The notes under the pieces were generated by a model. It did no database searches, was not told the DNA's origin, and saw only the letters and a list, made by a program, of their open reading frames with translations. Positions 30,628 through 41,451 of a stretch of DNA of 64,000 nucleotides are shown one piece after another; within the stretch, counting starts at the first letter, position 1; every line of letters begins with the position of its first letter. The stretch covers positions 1,488,001 through 1,552,000 of the forward strand of contig JAJUBI010000008.1 of assembly GCA_022419385.1 (NCBI GenBank). Direction: 5' to 3'. The translations under genes and the position numbers were made by a program. The DNA comes from Paraconiothyrium sp. Pb-2020. Its lineage: Eukaryota > Ascomycota > Dothideomycetes > Pleosporales > Didymosphaeriaceae.

Positions 30628-31300
30628 AATGCCAGTTGGTTGACGGTGATCGCACAATTGGCGTGATTAAAGGTGCAGAGCTTAGGGGTCCAACGCGGAA
30701 AGCGCACGTTGGGCTGCTAGCGTCCCGAGGTCATCGCGCCAGCACGGGACTTCGCGTGGCCTCGAAAGCTTGGCTTGTGGTCGGGTTGATGAAGTGCATT
30801 GCATTCCACGTTGCACCTCAAGGAGAGTGGTGAAAGTACTTTAAAAGCAAAATGTACTTGTATTTCGCAATCCAAGTTTGTATCAATCTAAAATCTTCAC
30901 ATAGCTTCACCTATTTGACATATTCGATGTTGACTCGTACCACACTACTTTAGTCTATTTCCGTAGAGCAGGGCAACGTGTAAAGAGTCTATAAAACATA
31001 ACACTCTATCGTTTCTAGTCTTTGCTCGATCTACATGTCAGGGCCCCAGGTCTGCACATTGCAATTTCTCACATCGAATAATGAGGCCAGGAAGCATGCA
31101 TTCGTTGAGCCCTATCAGAGCGAGTAATAAATTTCGTGGCTGTCATTGTGTGGGGTCAGCATGATCAAACGAAAGCTCCATTGACAGAGATCTGTATGAA
31201 CAACTTTTCGCGCGATGCGCAATTGACATACCGTCTACAGGCTTGGGGAGCGTGATTTGTCAGTAAGGCATTGTCTGTCCTGGCAAACCGCTTGAGGCTC
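30628..31300. other. Intergenic, 673 bp
   Basis: Promoter of ORC3 and 3' flank of the GPATCH11-like gene. An antiparallel frame at 31165-31620 is a shadow of that gene. Nothing else supported. Confidence 0.55.
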
Positions 31301-32286
31301 TCAGTCATGGTCCTCTTCGGTGACACCCGGACAGCCTTCCATAGCTGCATCAGGATATTGGTATCCACAGTACAGACAATACTTGTACTGCTCCCGTAGG
31401 AAGACAAGGACTTTCTGTAGACGTTCGGCCACTGGTAAGGCTTCGAACTCTGCCAGTTCGGGATCTTCGTCTTCGAGATCGTTTTCAAGTGATGTGTAGA
31501 AGGGTGCCACATCACGACCAGCAGCCACCTTGGAGTCGGTGTCCTCTTCCTCGTCTTGCGCCAAAGTCGGGAGACGAGAAGCGAGGCTGTTCTCCAACTC
31601 TCTCCGTTGCCGCCGATCATGTTCCCTTTCTACTCGGCGTCGTGCGCGGATGCGCCATAGCACGTTGATGTCTTTCAATGGCTTCTCTTCGGGGGCCGGT
31701 CCAGCTGTCTCCTCTGCTTCCTTCTCAGATAGACGCTCAGCAGTTCTCTGGGCACTGTCTAGGTCTCTCTCCATCTTTTTTTCCTTCTGCTGCTGCTTTC
31801 GATCTTCAAGATAGTCACCCTCTTCCTCCTTAGACCGTTTAGCTGCCCGCGCTGCTTCATCCCACGCCTCTCTCAGTTTGCGCTTCTTCTCGGACTCAAG
31901 ACCAATTCCGCTTCTATCCTCCTTTATGTTGACTTGTATGGGTTCCTTTCGCGCATTCTCGGCTTTGCCTAGTGTGTCGCCCTGCTTGAAGCCAAACTTG
32001 GCCATCATCTTGAAGCCCTTATTGGTCTCTGGAAGTGCGGTAGCCAGCGATGCCTCTCGTGCTGCTTCTGCTTCTGCCTCGCGTTCGGCTTTTGTCTTCT
32101 GGCGCGCTCTGGCCTCACCCTGTTGTACTGTTAGCTCACACGCTCGTAGTATGCTCGGTCCTAGTGGGGTCCCACTTCTTTGCGCTTTCGCGCCGCGCGC
32201 TGCAGTGAGGTTTCGTGCGCGGGCTGCTTCGGCGCATCGTCAAATACCATGTTCATGTAGTCTTCTTCTTCATCTGAGTCCGACAT
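31301..32286 (-). CDS. G-patch domain protein (GPATCH11/CCDC75-like)
   Basis: Exons 32176-32286 and 31301-32119 give 309 residues; the donor is the weak GTGGGA, yet splicing is needed because the unspliced frame stops at once. The start M-S-D-S-D-E-E-E-D-Y-M is typical of this family. The G-patch lies near 65-100 (K-M-M-A-K-F-G-F-K-Q-G-D-T-L-G-K...R-S-G-I-G), followed by a charged coiled coil and the C-terminal DUF4187 module with Y-C-L-Y-C-G-Y-Q-Y...C-P-G-V-T-E-E-D-H-D at the very end. G-patch proteins activate DEAH helicases in splicing and ribosome assembly; a nuclear RNA role is inferred. Confidence 0.9.
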
Positions 32287-33789
32287 GGTGGGCTGCTAAA
32301 TTTTGCAGTTCAACGTTCGTAGTGTGGTTCTCGCGTCAGATGCTGTCAGGTACCACGCTCTAGCGCCCCATGGGGTTCTTGGCAGCGAGGGACTGCATTC
32401 CTAACACTCTGAAGCTGGCGCTGCTCTTCTCTCAATCCGTCCCGAGACTCAATTCTGCAGCGTTTCGATCTCGGCTCGCGCGTTGCTAGTACCCCCTCAA
32501 CATCGATAGTCGGTGTCTTACATCACAGTCTACATGTGAGATTGCGGCACAGTGCAGATATTCATCATTCTCGAACCGCTTTGTATGGGCACGACTTCTG
32601 CCCGCTTACGCAATTGTCAATCCTTCCAACGAATCCTAAATCGCCGAGCAACATGGGACCCGATGGCGTCAATGACGGTCTTAGCTTTCGTACGGAATTG
32701 TGAGATGGGTACAGTCACGCGACCCTTCGGCTCTCTCCGTACACCGTACAAGTCCCTGCCCTTCTCCTATGCGTGGTTTACAACAGTGTTTCGCAATGAA
32801 CTTCCGCACCTCAACAGATGACTCTAATCGGCCCATGAACTCATGTAGCGAGTCCCAAGATCTCTTCGTGTGCGTCAAAGGATCGAGGCGGCTCATCTCA
32901 ATCTCTTCAACATGTGAAGGTACCTAGGGCGTCCAGCAGCACGTTTGTGTCCATCGATTAGACGCGGCGCATGAGAGCATCAGAAACAGAAGGTGACAAT
33001 GCTCAAAGAAGGTCCATGCCCCGCGCGGGCCAACATGACCGGCCTCCAGATTGGTTGGCTTCCCCCACAATATCAGACGGCTAACCCGCAAGGGTCGCGT
33101 GCGCCGTGCGTCTGGGGATAGCTCGCTGTCGCCGTCTCCGCTGAACATTCGCGCACTCATCAGCATCCTTGTAAATCACTAGTTTCCAACTCCGCAGGTT
33201 CCCACCCGCATGCTGCGCAGTCGCAAGTATGGGCACTCCACCCACCACACGGAAACCTCGGGTCCTCGCAGGCCGCTCCTAGCTTGAGGCTGATGGTTTC
33301 GAGCTTGCAGTACGGGAACAAGCAATAGGATTGCAGGGTTGCTCCAAGGATCAGCCAACCTACGAGGATAGACACAAGCACATGTCTTCGTGTGGTTGTG
33401 GAGCGTCCTGCCTCGGTCGTCTACGCTCCCACCGGTGGCTACAATTTCGGAGGCTCACCAAATTAAGTTACTTTGTTCGCATGCCATTCGCCAGGGGGCC
33501 TGTCAACGGATGCTCGCCACCGCGCCTCCTTTCGACAACGCGAATGATCTGCCTATCCCTCGGTTTACGCACGATCCTTGTCCAGGGCCTTGCCTGCTTC
33601 GATGAGGATTCTCGTTTTTCAACATTCATGTGCTTCTTCTCCGCTTTCATACACTTGTTATAAGCTTGTTTCCCCGCAAACTCTCCACATGTCCCGACCC
33701 CGAACCTGAACTGGGGCCCCGTTCTTTTGTGGGCGACCGATCTTGCTTTCCTCTACATTTCGACCGTGCTCAGCGTGCTGTATTTGAAC
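32287..33789. other. Divergent intergenic, 1.5 kb
   Basis: Between the GPATCH11-like and DUF3712-like genes. Short frames at 32550-32930 and 33330-33660 have no domain or splice partner. C/T-rich leader-like sequence lies near 33600-33780. Confidence 0.5.
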
Positions 33790-35011
33790 ATGGCGTTCGA
33801 GGACAAGGAATTGGAACCTACCCGCTCGGAGGTCGCACGCGAAAGTGACGAGCATGTTACCAATGGCACAGCACCTCAGAGGAAGGGAGGTGTCTTCAAT
33901 ACTTTGTATCCTCCTGGCCCAAGGCCTGGTGCCGGGCCACGATTCAAAAACCACTGCAGGAAGTTTTGGTGGTGTGGTATGTATTTGACAGAACTCTAAT
34001 CGCCACCAAGTTAGAGCGAACCTTCACTAACGATCATAGACCTTCTTGTCATCGCCGTTATCACCCTAGTGGTTGCGCTTCCCGTTGTGTATGTTGCCAT
34101 TCCGAAAAAGGCCCAGCACGACATCAATGCTTCAACATTGGAGGTCACCTCGCAGGAAGTTAGCAACCCGGAGCCAGAGAAGGTCCATTTGAAGATCAAG
34201 AGCATCGCAAGGAGCAGCAGCTCATTCCACCCTACCCTCGAGGCCTTCCAAGCCGGCCTATCGTTGCCAGGACAGGAGGCGTTCCTGACGCTCAACGTTC
34301 CGGAAACAAAGGCAGAGGCCGAGACCGAGATCGACATTGAACAAGATGCCCCTATCATCAACATGGACTCATTCAAGGCGTACACCAAGACCACGATCGC
34401 CAACGAGACTTTCACCCTCGTTATGAATGGCAAGACCAAGGTACATCAAAAGGGTCTATCAGCCATTTCGGTTGACTACAATAAGAACATCGAGATGAAG
34501 GGTGAGCGCTGTTTCGTTCTCCTGAAGCACAGTTATGATAACTAACCACCATTCAGGCCTCAACAAGCTCTCGGGTCTCCAGATCACCAATATCAAGATC
34601 CTCTTCGGCACCAAGAACAAGAATCCCGACGGCTCAAATATGGTCGGCAACGTCATCATCCCCAACCCCTCAGTCATGACCCTCGACCTCGGTAACGTTA
34701 CTATGAACCTTGCAATTGACGGCCAATCTATCGGCACTTCGCTTCTGCCCAACCTCGTGCTCAAGCCCGGCGAGAACAACAGCACAATGTCCAGCACCCT
34801 CGACCAGGAGGGACTTCCCGTTATCTCACTCGTCCAGTCCAAGTACAAAGATGGCGTCATCCCGCTCGAGATCGTGGGCAACAGCAGCATCCGCAATGGC
34901 GAGCACTTGGAGTACTTCGAGGAGGCGATCAAGAGCAACACCATCAAACTCAACCTAGATATCGGTCCCGCTCTCAAAGACATCGGGATCAATGTTACCC
35001 ACTCTTCTTAA
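33790..35011 (+). CDS. DUF3712/LEA-like single-pass membrane protein
   Basis: Exons 33790-33976, 34040-34501 and 34557-35011 give 367 residues. A cytosolic N terminus of about 60 residues ends in basic and aromatic residues (R-K-F-W-W-C), then one membrane segment at about 64-86 (L-L-V-I-A-V-I-T-L-V-V-A-L). The rest is a beta-rich extracellular or vacuolar-lumenal domain with several N-x-S/T sites (N-A-S, N-E-T, N-V-T, N-N-S), including L-Q-I-T-N-I-K-I-L-F and N-V-I-I-P-N-P-S-V-M-T-L-D-L-G-N-V-T-M-N-L, which resembles the water-stress/LEA-2 type repeat of the fungal DUF3712 family. In yeast related proteins are vacuolar. Function unknown. Confidence 0.82.
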
Positions 35012-35476
35012 GCTTTGGTCAAATAGAGCGGACTGGATTGGTCTGTTGTGGTTCGTGGCGTTATTGCTTCGGTGGCTTTTCGACACCAAGCTTGGGCTAG
35101 GTTCAACGGGATCTCTGGACGCCCCTGTGGGGCCACTGTCCGAGACAAATGCGTGTTTGTGCATTCGGGATTGGGGCTATTGGATCAACGGTCAATATAT
35201 GATACCTTCTACTATCTAATCACTCTTCAATGATGCGTCTGGGCTACTTGAACCGGGCTTTCGATTCTACCATCATCTTGCTTGTGTGACCCTATTGCTG
35301 ATATAACATTGAGCTCAGGGCGACAACCCCTTCACGATTCACTTAGTCGATAGCCTCCTTTCCATGCGGAGTGACCAGGTCATCAAGCAACGCTGACAGC
35401 TGTCTTTCTCGCATGCCCATACAATCACCTTGGAACTTTGCACTTTCATGTCCACTCGCGTCCCGCCCCACGCAAC
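35012..35476. other. Intergenic between convergent genes, 465 bp
   Basis: The 3' flanks; nothing supported. Confidence 0.55.
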
Positions 35477-35935
35477 CTAAATTTCAAACTCATCTGCGAA
35501 GAAGTCCACTATCCCTCTCACTCCATCCACCCCCACTGCCATCGCCAACTCTCTTGCAAACCGCTCGTCTGTCCTAGCCCGCAGCGCAAGCAGCATCACC
35601 TCTTTCAGGCTCCCTGCTATATCGCTGAGCCCAATGACTTGTTGCTCATTGAGGGGCGTCTCCGCGGTACAGTAGGGCAGGAGGTCGTGGTATGCAGACT
35701 TTGGAGTTTGGTGGCGTGGGTTGACTGGTGGCTCACGGCTTGGGTTTGTTGAGACGGGCAGTGTGAGAGGTGTCATTCGTGGGCGATAGTCTTGCGGGCC
35801 GTCAAGTTGACAGAGCGATGGTTGTGAGCTTGCACTCAGGGAACTTGCAGCGAGGTCATATGCGTGATGGCAAGACGTCGGGGTAGAGTTGACTGTGCCG
35901 TAACGCCCAGCGGGAGATCGAAAGTTGCCGCTCAT
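35477..35935 (-). CDS. Hypothetical protein, 152 residues
   Basis: Unspliced frame from an ATG at 35935 (M-S-G-N-F-R-S-P-A-G). The first 95 residues are Ser/Pro/Thr-rich and probably disordered; the last 55 form likely amphipathic helices (L-K-E-V-M-L-L-A-L-R-A-R-T-D-E-R-F-A-R-E-L-A). No family recognised. Moderately short, so its status as a gene is probable rather than sure. Confidence 0.5.
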   Translation of the reverse strand: MSGNFRSPAGRYGTVNSTPTSCHHAYDLAASSLSASSQPSLCQLDGPQDYRPRMTPLTLPVSTNPSREPPVNPRHQTPKSAYHDLLPYCTAETPLNEQQVIGLSDIAGSLKEVMLLALRARTDERFARELAMAVGVDGVRGIVDFFADEFEI

Positions 35936-36617
35936 TTCTTCCGGCGCATGGACCTACATGGAATGAATATCATTTCCTTTTTTTGACTAAAAGGGTGAAC
36001 TTGAGAAGACGTTCACTCACTTGTTCTTGTGTGCGCTGGTGTTGTACTTGTGCGCTTTCAAAGACTAGATGCGTCATAGTTGCATACTTGTGGTAGCAGA
36101 AAGTGAGCAAGAACCTCGAACTGACTCAATCAACTGTGGATCTCACAATACTAGATATAATGTGTGCGGAGATCCACGTTAGTGGTTCTGATATTGAGAA
36201 CCACTACGTAACGCACGTAGTATGGGAAGGAGCGAACGGACGCGTGCCTTCCCATATTTGGTCAACTACAAAGGAAATAGCATTGACTAGCGATCTTTTT
36301 ATGGATACATACAACTTGCTATACAACTTGCTGTACATGGTATATTTTACAAGCTTTCAGAGGGGATGGTAGTGGAGAGCGATAGGACAGCTCTATGACT
36401 CTACATCTAATAGGTCGGGGTATCATGAGAGGAGTATTGGTGTGAACGCCCACCATAGATCTCTAGTACGCAATGAGGACGTGGCAGGGTTACCTCACGT
36501 CGTTTTTATATAGGAAACAAAGTCCTGACGCTTTCGACACAACAGCGGTACATGCCTCCTGTGTAGCGTAGTGGTGGACTGGATGTAGGGTGAATAAAAA
36601 GCTAAGAGACAAGCCGT
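35936..36617. other. Intergenic with AT-rich hairpin-bearing block
   Basis: The section at about 36100-36420 is richer in A/T than its surroundings and contains two inverted repeats (36136-36177 and 36180-36205) and a direct repeat of ACAACTTGCT at about 36310-36332. It may be a remnant of a mobile element, but no ends or target duplications could be defined. Confidence 0.4.
36136..36205. repeat. Two adjacent hairpin-forming inverted repeats
   Basis: Arms GTGGATCTC (36136-36144) and GAGATCCAC (36169-36177) are perfect complements; immediately after, TAGTGGTTCT (36180-36189) pairs perfectly with AGAACCACTA (36196-36205) around a 6-nt loop. Confidence 0.65.
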
Positions 36618-37575
36618 TCAAATCTTCCCTTCCGGTGAAGGTGTGTCAGAGGGCGCAGCTTGTGGAGCAGTAATGTTATGCGGTTCGGTTGTTTTACTTT
36701 GTGGCTCAATCTCCTTCCCTTTCCACAGGAATACCCGCGACAAGACGGAACTCGACTGATGGCGCTCTTTGATGCTTTCCAATTCTTGGTCTACTGCCTT
36801 AAGCTCTCGGCGTAGCCCTCTTAAACTGCGTCTTAGCTCGTCTTCGTCGGTCTTGGTCAGAGCTTTTTCAGACACCTTTGTGTTGTCACTCTGCCCTGTC
36901 AAAAATTTAGGCAGCAAACTGGTTGAGGCCGGTTCCGGATGATATGATTTCAATTCGGCCAATTCTTCCCTCACATTCTTGAACTCCTCCTTCAGCTCTT
37001 CTACATCTTCGCGAATGTCATCGCGCTGATTTCTTGCTTTCCTTCTTTGCCTCCACTGCTCGAACACTATGACGCTGATGCCCACGGCGAATATGAAAGC
37101 CTCAGCCACGAAATTTGCGCCCATCTCAATGGCCTTTGCCTCTGAAAGGGGGCGTCGTCTGGTCGCAGCCTCAATGTTCCTTTTAGCCTCTGCCTCGATC
37201 TTCTTCCTTGCAGCTTCTTTCTCTTCCTTTGTCATTGCCTCTTCTGCGGCAGTCTGTGCCTCTGTTTTCACTGTGGGTGTCTGATCCAGCCTCTTCCGCG
37301 CGGCCTCAGCAGCTTTCACTTCTTTCTCCACCTGGCGGTCTATCACAGCGGGGTCTTGGAGCAGGCCGAGTCGCATGCGCATGTCGAATCTGTGAAGGCC
37401 CTGCGCAAACCTAACGCAGTAACCGCGGAATCGTTCGTGCTCGTGGGCATTGCGTTTGATTTGGTTCTTGAAGTTTATGTCAGCTTGGGTATGGTAGGCC
37501 CTTCGGAGGTCTTACAGCTATTGGTTTGGCAAGCGTCCTAACGGCGAGGGAGGCGATCTTCAGGGTGAGCGACAT
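36618..37575 (-). CDS. OPA3-like mitochondrial protein
   Basis: Exons 37516-37575 and 36618-37466, phase 0, give 302 residues. The OPA3 signature is plain: L-A-K-P-I-A at the exon junction, H-E-R-F-R near 35, F-A-Q-G-L-H-R-F-D-M-R-M-R-L-G near 45-60, and A-N-F-V-A-E-A-F-I-F-A-V-G-I-S-V-I-V-F-E near 150-170 as the membrane-embedded helix. OPA3 is a mitochondrial (outer or inner membrane) protein implicated in morphology. Compared with the short human protein, it has a charged helical insert near 75-140 and a long C-terminal coiled coil plus disordered tail, as usual in filamentous fungi. It is divergent with the polo kinase gene. Confidence 0.88.
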
Positions 37576-38102
37576 GATGGTGTGTTGGAAGGAACGCGAG
37601 ACCCCTCTGGGAACGTTGTAACGGAAGGTGAACGTTTGCGGATGTCGACAGGTATGTGCATGCGTTTTCGAGCGTCGAGTCTGCTACCTTATAGGCCTCG
37701 AAGGTCAATGGTGTATACTCCAAGGTTAACGGCGCATCATTAGTCTTGAGGTACGAGTGGGGAGGTCGACCAAGGAAAAAGCGGCTGCCTTCCAGCTCGA
37801 GAGACCGCAGGTGCCGAAAGCTTCCTTCGATGTGGACTGAGTCGAATTAAACCAGCAATTGGTACAGGTGCAGACACAAGATCAATAAGAACTCGTAATA
37901 ATCTCGACTATGCTTTGCGATGTATTATCGTATCGCAATGACGATGCGCGCGCATCCAGTTGCACAAGTAGCGCAGGGATCATGGGTGCAGCTCCACTTG
38001 TGCACGGTTCCTGTCCGAAAGCTCGCCTAGCAACGACCCAAACAAACACAGCTTTGGCGTCCGCTTCTCCAACACAGCGTCCATCTCGACTCCCACCACC
38101 AA
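37576..38102. other. Divergent promoter, OPA3-like / polo kinase, 527 bp
   Basis: No TATA or other element recognised. Confidence 0.5.
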
Positions 38103-40866
38103 ATGTCTGCCCCTTCTGTCCACGCCGACGCGCCGCCCGAGCTGGTGTGCGATCCAGAAGGTCTGCAGTATGGAACCGGCCCTCAACTGGGAAAAGGCGG
38201 CTTCGCTATATGCCACCGCGCGAAGCTGCTCAATCATGAGCACCTCGGCAACACCACAGTCGCTTTGAAGATTGTCAAGTCTAGAATGGAGCCTCCTAAG
38301 CTCGCGCAAAAGGTCCAGACACATGTTTGCTAGCTAGATCGTCGCTAACGTCGTGCAGTTTGTAACAGAGCTTCAAATACACTCCAAACTAGCACATCCG
38401 AACATCGTCGAGTTCTATCGCGCATTCTCTTTCCAAAAGAGCACATATGTCGTGCTAGAACTCTGCGAAAATGGATCGCTTGCCGACGCAATCAAGAAAC
38501 GAAAGTACTTCACCATGCCCGAGATCAGACGGTTTATGATCCAGACGTGCGGCGCCATAAAATACTTACATCAACGGAATATTGTTCACCGAGACCTCAA
38601 GACAGGCAACCTTTTCCTGGATGGCGATATGAACGTGAAGGTGGGCGACTTCGGCCTTGCCGCACTCCTTGTATCACAGAGCGATTACGGCGCCATTCGT
38701 CGAACGACCATGTGCGGGACACCTAACTACCTCGCACCTGAGGTACTAGAGAAGACTGGAAAGGGCCACGATGAGAAGGTAGACCTCTGGGCGATAGGTA
38801 TCATGATGTGAGGGATAAGAGCCTGTCTTCTTGGGAACCCGCGTTGACTGTTCTAGGTACACATTGGCCGTCGGCAGAGCACCTTTCCACTCCACGAGGC
38901 GAGAAGATATTTATCGCAAGTTGAAAGCGAGGGAGTATTCATGGCCCGATCTAGCAAAATGCCCGAACGAAATCACAGACGACCTGCGCGACATAGTGTC
39001 CCTCCTGCTTGTACACGAAGACGAACGACCCACCCCTGACGAGATCGTCGCCCACCCATTCTTTACTTTAGGACATGTACCATTAACCCTGGACAGCGCA
39101 TGCACGTCGCGCGTCCCGAAGTGGTCCAAAGTACGGCCACCGACCGCGGCCACAATCAAGCGCGGTTACACAGACGAATGGTGGAGTTTATGCAAAGCTT
39201 CTGCTGTGGGCAAGTACGGTCCTGACCCTGGCCAAACATTTGGTGCCTATGGAAGTAGGCGGAACAAGACGGTCGCGCGAGACTGCCAAAAGGAGATCGA
39301 GTCCGGAAAACAGCCAAGTATACCTTTTGCACAGGAGACTGTATATTTGCCATTCCCTGCCCGCGTGCAATGGCCTTTCCAGAACGCAGGTGGGCTGAGC
39401 GACATTACGGAGGAGAAGGATTCGTCTTCGGAAGGTCAAGCTCTGGTAGAGACAACAGCCAACGACCGGATGAAGGGACGGCCAGTGCGCGCAAGAAGGG
39501 CAGAGGTCATGCCAACATTGAAAGAAAACAACGACCCAATACAAGAGCCGGAGCCTGTGCAAAGAGTGGTGGAGAAGCAGCCCACGCGCATGAGGACTGT
39601 TCGTAAGATATCTAACCCAAGGGTAACAGCGGCTACTGCCCCTGCAGTAGTACCTTTGAAGGTGCCGAAGGAGACTCGCGCGTCCCAGCGAGTGAAGACA
39701 GCCAGAGTAGCGGCGAAGGAGAAGGAAGAACCGCAGCAAGAAATACCACCGCTGCGAGTTTCGAAGATCAGTTCAAGGACGGCACAAAAGCAGGAACCAT
39801 CGGCGCCCAAACCCGTGGCTTCCCAGTCAACAACGACACGAACAGCACCACGGCTTCGTGCGTTAAGCACTGAAGTGCCCGCAACCGATCCTACATCAGT
39901 ATTGGCGCAATTATACACTTTTCGAGACAACCTAGCGCGAGCCCTGGAGAAGAAGCCCACCTATTCCAAGCGAGACAAGCAGCAGAAACTACCATTTGTG
40001 TCCAAATGGGTAGATTACTCGCGAAAATATGGTGTTGGCTATGTCCTCGATGGTGGCAGTGTTGGCGTCTTGACGGCAGCGACCAAGGATTATCCCGTGA
40101 CTGTAGGCTTTACAACCAACGGGTTACATCATCTCAGACAGCTTTCCAAGGACCCAGAGTACTTGAAGACAATCCCAATCCAATTCTGGGCTGCTCCAAA
40201 GAGAGACCAAGGCATCTGCCGCGTGAAGATATCGGAACAACGTCGCGCTGACGATATCAGACTGTACTGGCAGAAATTTTGTAAGTACATGTGCTCGGAG
40301 CTAGGCGACGAGAACTGGCCTGAAAATGACGGCGAGCGGCCCAACTTCGTCAAATTTTACCAGCGTCTCGGCAACTTCGGAATCTGGGGCTTCGATGATG
40401 GGTCTTTCCAGGTATGTAGCATTTTTCACCTTCACGCTCCAGATGCATGGCCTAATGTTTGCGTTAGTTCAACTTCCCAGACCACACGAAACTGGTCCTG
40501 TCCGCAGATGCGACATACGGCAAGCTCGTATGCCTCTCAATGGAGGGAGCAGCAGTTCTGCAAGACACGAAAAAGGTCCCATGGGACTATGTTAAGAGCC
40601 GTGAGACGCTTCATGGTTCTCTTCAACAACTATTGTACGGTTCCGTTCGCCAGGAAGACAGCTACAAAGAGCTCACCGAAGCCAACGGTCTGCGAGGAAA
40701 ATTGGAATTTGTCCAGACCATAGTGCAGGACTGGATTTCTGGCGGAGGTCTCGGATGCCTAGGAGATCTCAAAGACTACGAATGGCGAGGGGTACAGCCG
40801 GCCACAGACCGCAAGAGGCACGATTGGGCCAGTGTTGGGAGGTACGGAGGGGATGTTTTCTCTTGA
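38103..40866 (+). CDS. Polo-like kinase
   Basis: Exons 38103-38312, 38359-38807, 38857-40411 and 40468-40866 give 870 residues. Polo kinases drive mitotic entry, spindle pole function and septation. Kinase domain about 22-285: G-K-G-G-F near 30, ATP-binding Lys56 in V-A-L-K-I-V, H-R-D-L-K with catalytic Asp149, D-F-G at 167-169, the activating Thr pair before M-C-G-T-P-N-Y near 186-187, and A-P-E. A long basic linker with K-V-P-K-E-T-R-A follows. Two polo boxes lie in the last 260 residues: W-V-D-Y-S-R-K-Y-G-V-G-Y near the first, and D-G-S-F-Q-F-N-F-P-D-H-T-K, formed across intron 3, in the second. Intron 1 uses a weak donor (GTCCAG), but only this choice restores K-L-A-Q-K-F-V-T-E-L-Q-I-H. 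Confidence 0.93.
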
Positions 40867-41451
40867 AGCGTTCACTGTGCTTGTTTCAATGACAAAGCGG
40901 CGGCGTTTTGGATGAGCGATATTGTTATTCTGGCATCTGCATAGGCGCGGCGTCTTTTTTGGTTATTTCTTTCAGGGAACGGTTCTAAACGCTCGTTATG
41001 ATGAACTCGCATGCCTGCTGCGGGACGATGGCGTATATATATGGTTGTTGAACGAGGTTGAATACTACGGCACCTGCCTACATTGAACGTACCAAGACAA
41101 AGCAGATGCCACGTAATGAGTCGTTGTGAGAGGCAAAAATATTTGGATTCTGACTGGGCGGTGCAATCGGGGTTTTACAGATTCTGAGAGATGTTACGCG
41201 TTAGTGGCTGAGCCAATCGCGCATTGCCGCCTTATGTCACCGCGAAGCGGCGGAACCCTGGAGAGCTACATACCCACAACCGCTCCCACGGCACCTTGGT
41301 CCAACAATCGCTGTCGTGCCGAAACACCCACCCCTTTCTCTATCGCCTTCCCCTCGCTCGCTCCTCTCAGTTTCTTGCGCATTCCGCGTGTACGACTGCG
41401 ACATCACTTGATATTGGACTACGAGACTGAGCGTGCTATTGGGCAGCAACC
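40867..41451. other. Intergenic, 585 bp
   Basis: The 3' flank of the polo kinase gene and promoter/leader of myosin I. A C/T-rich leader is visible near 41320-41400. Confidence 0.5.

Noticed and set aside
31165..31620. 151-codon minus-strand frame overlapping the GPATCH11-like gene
   Set aside because: Shadow frame; the overlapping frame carries the G-patch and DUF4187 motifs.
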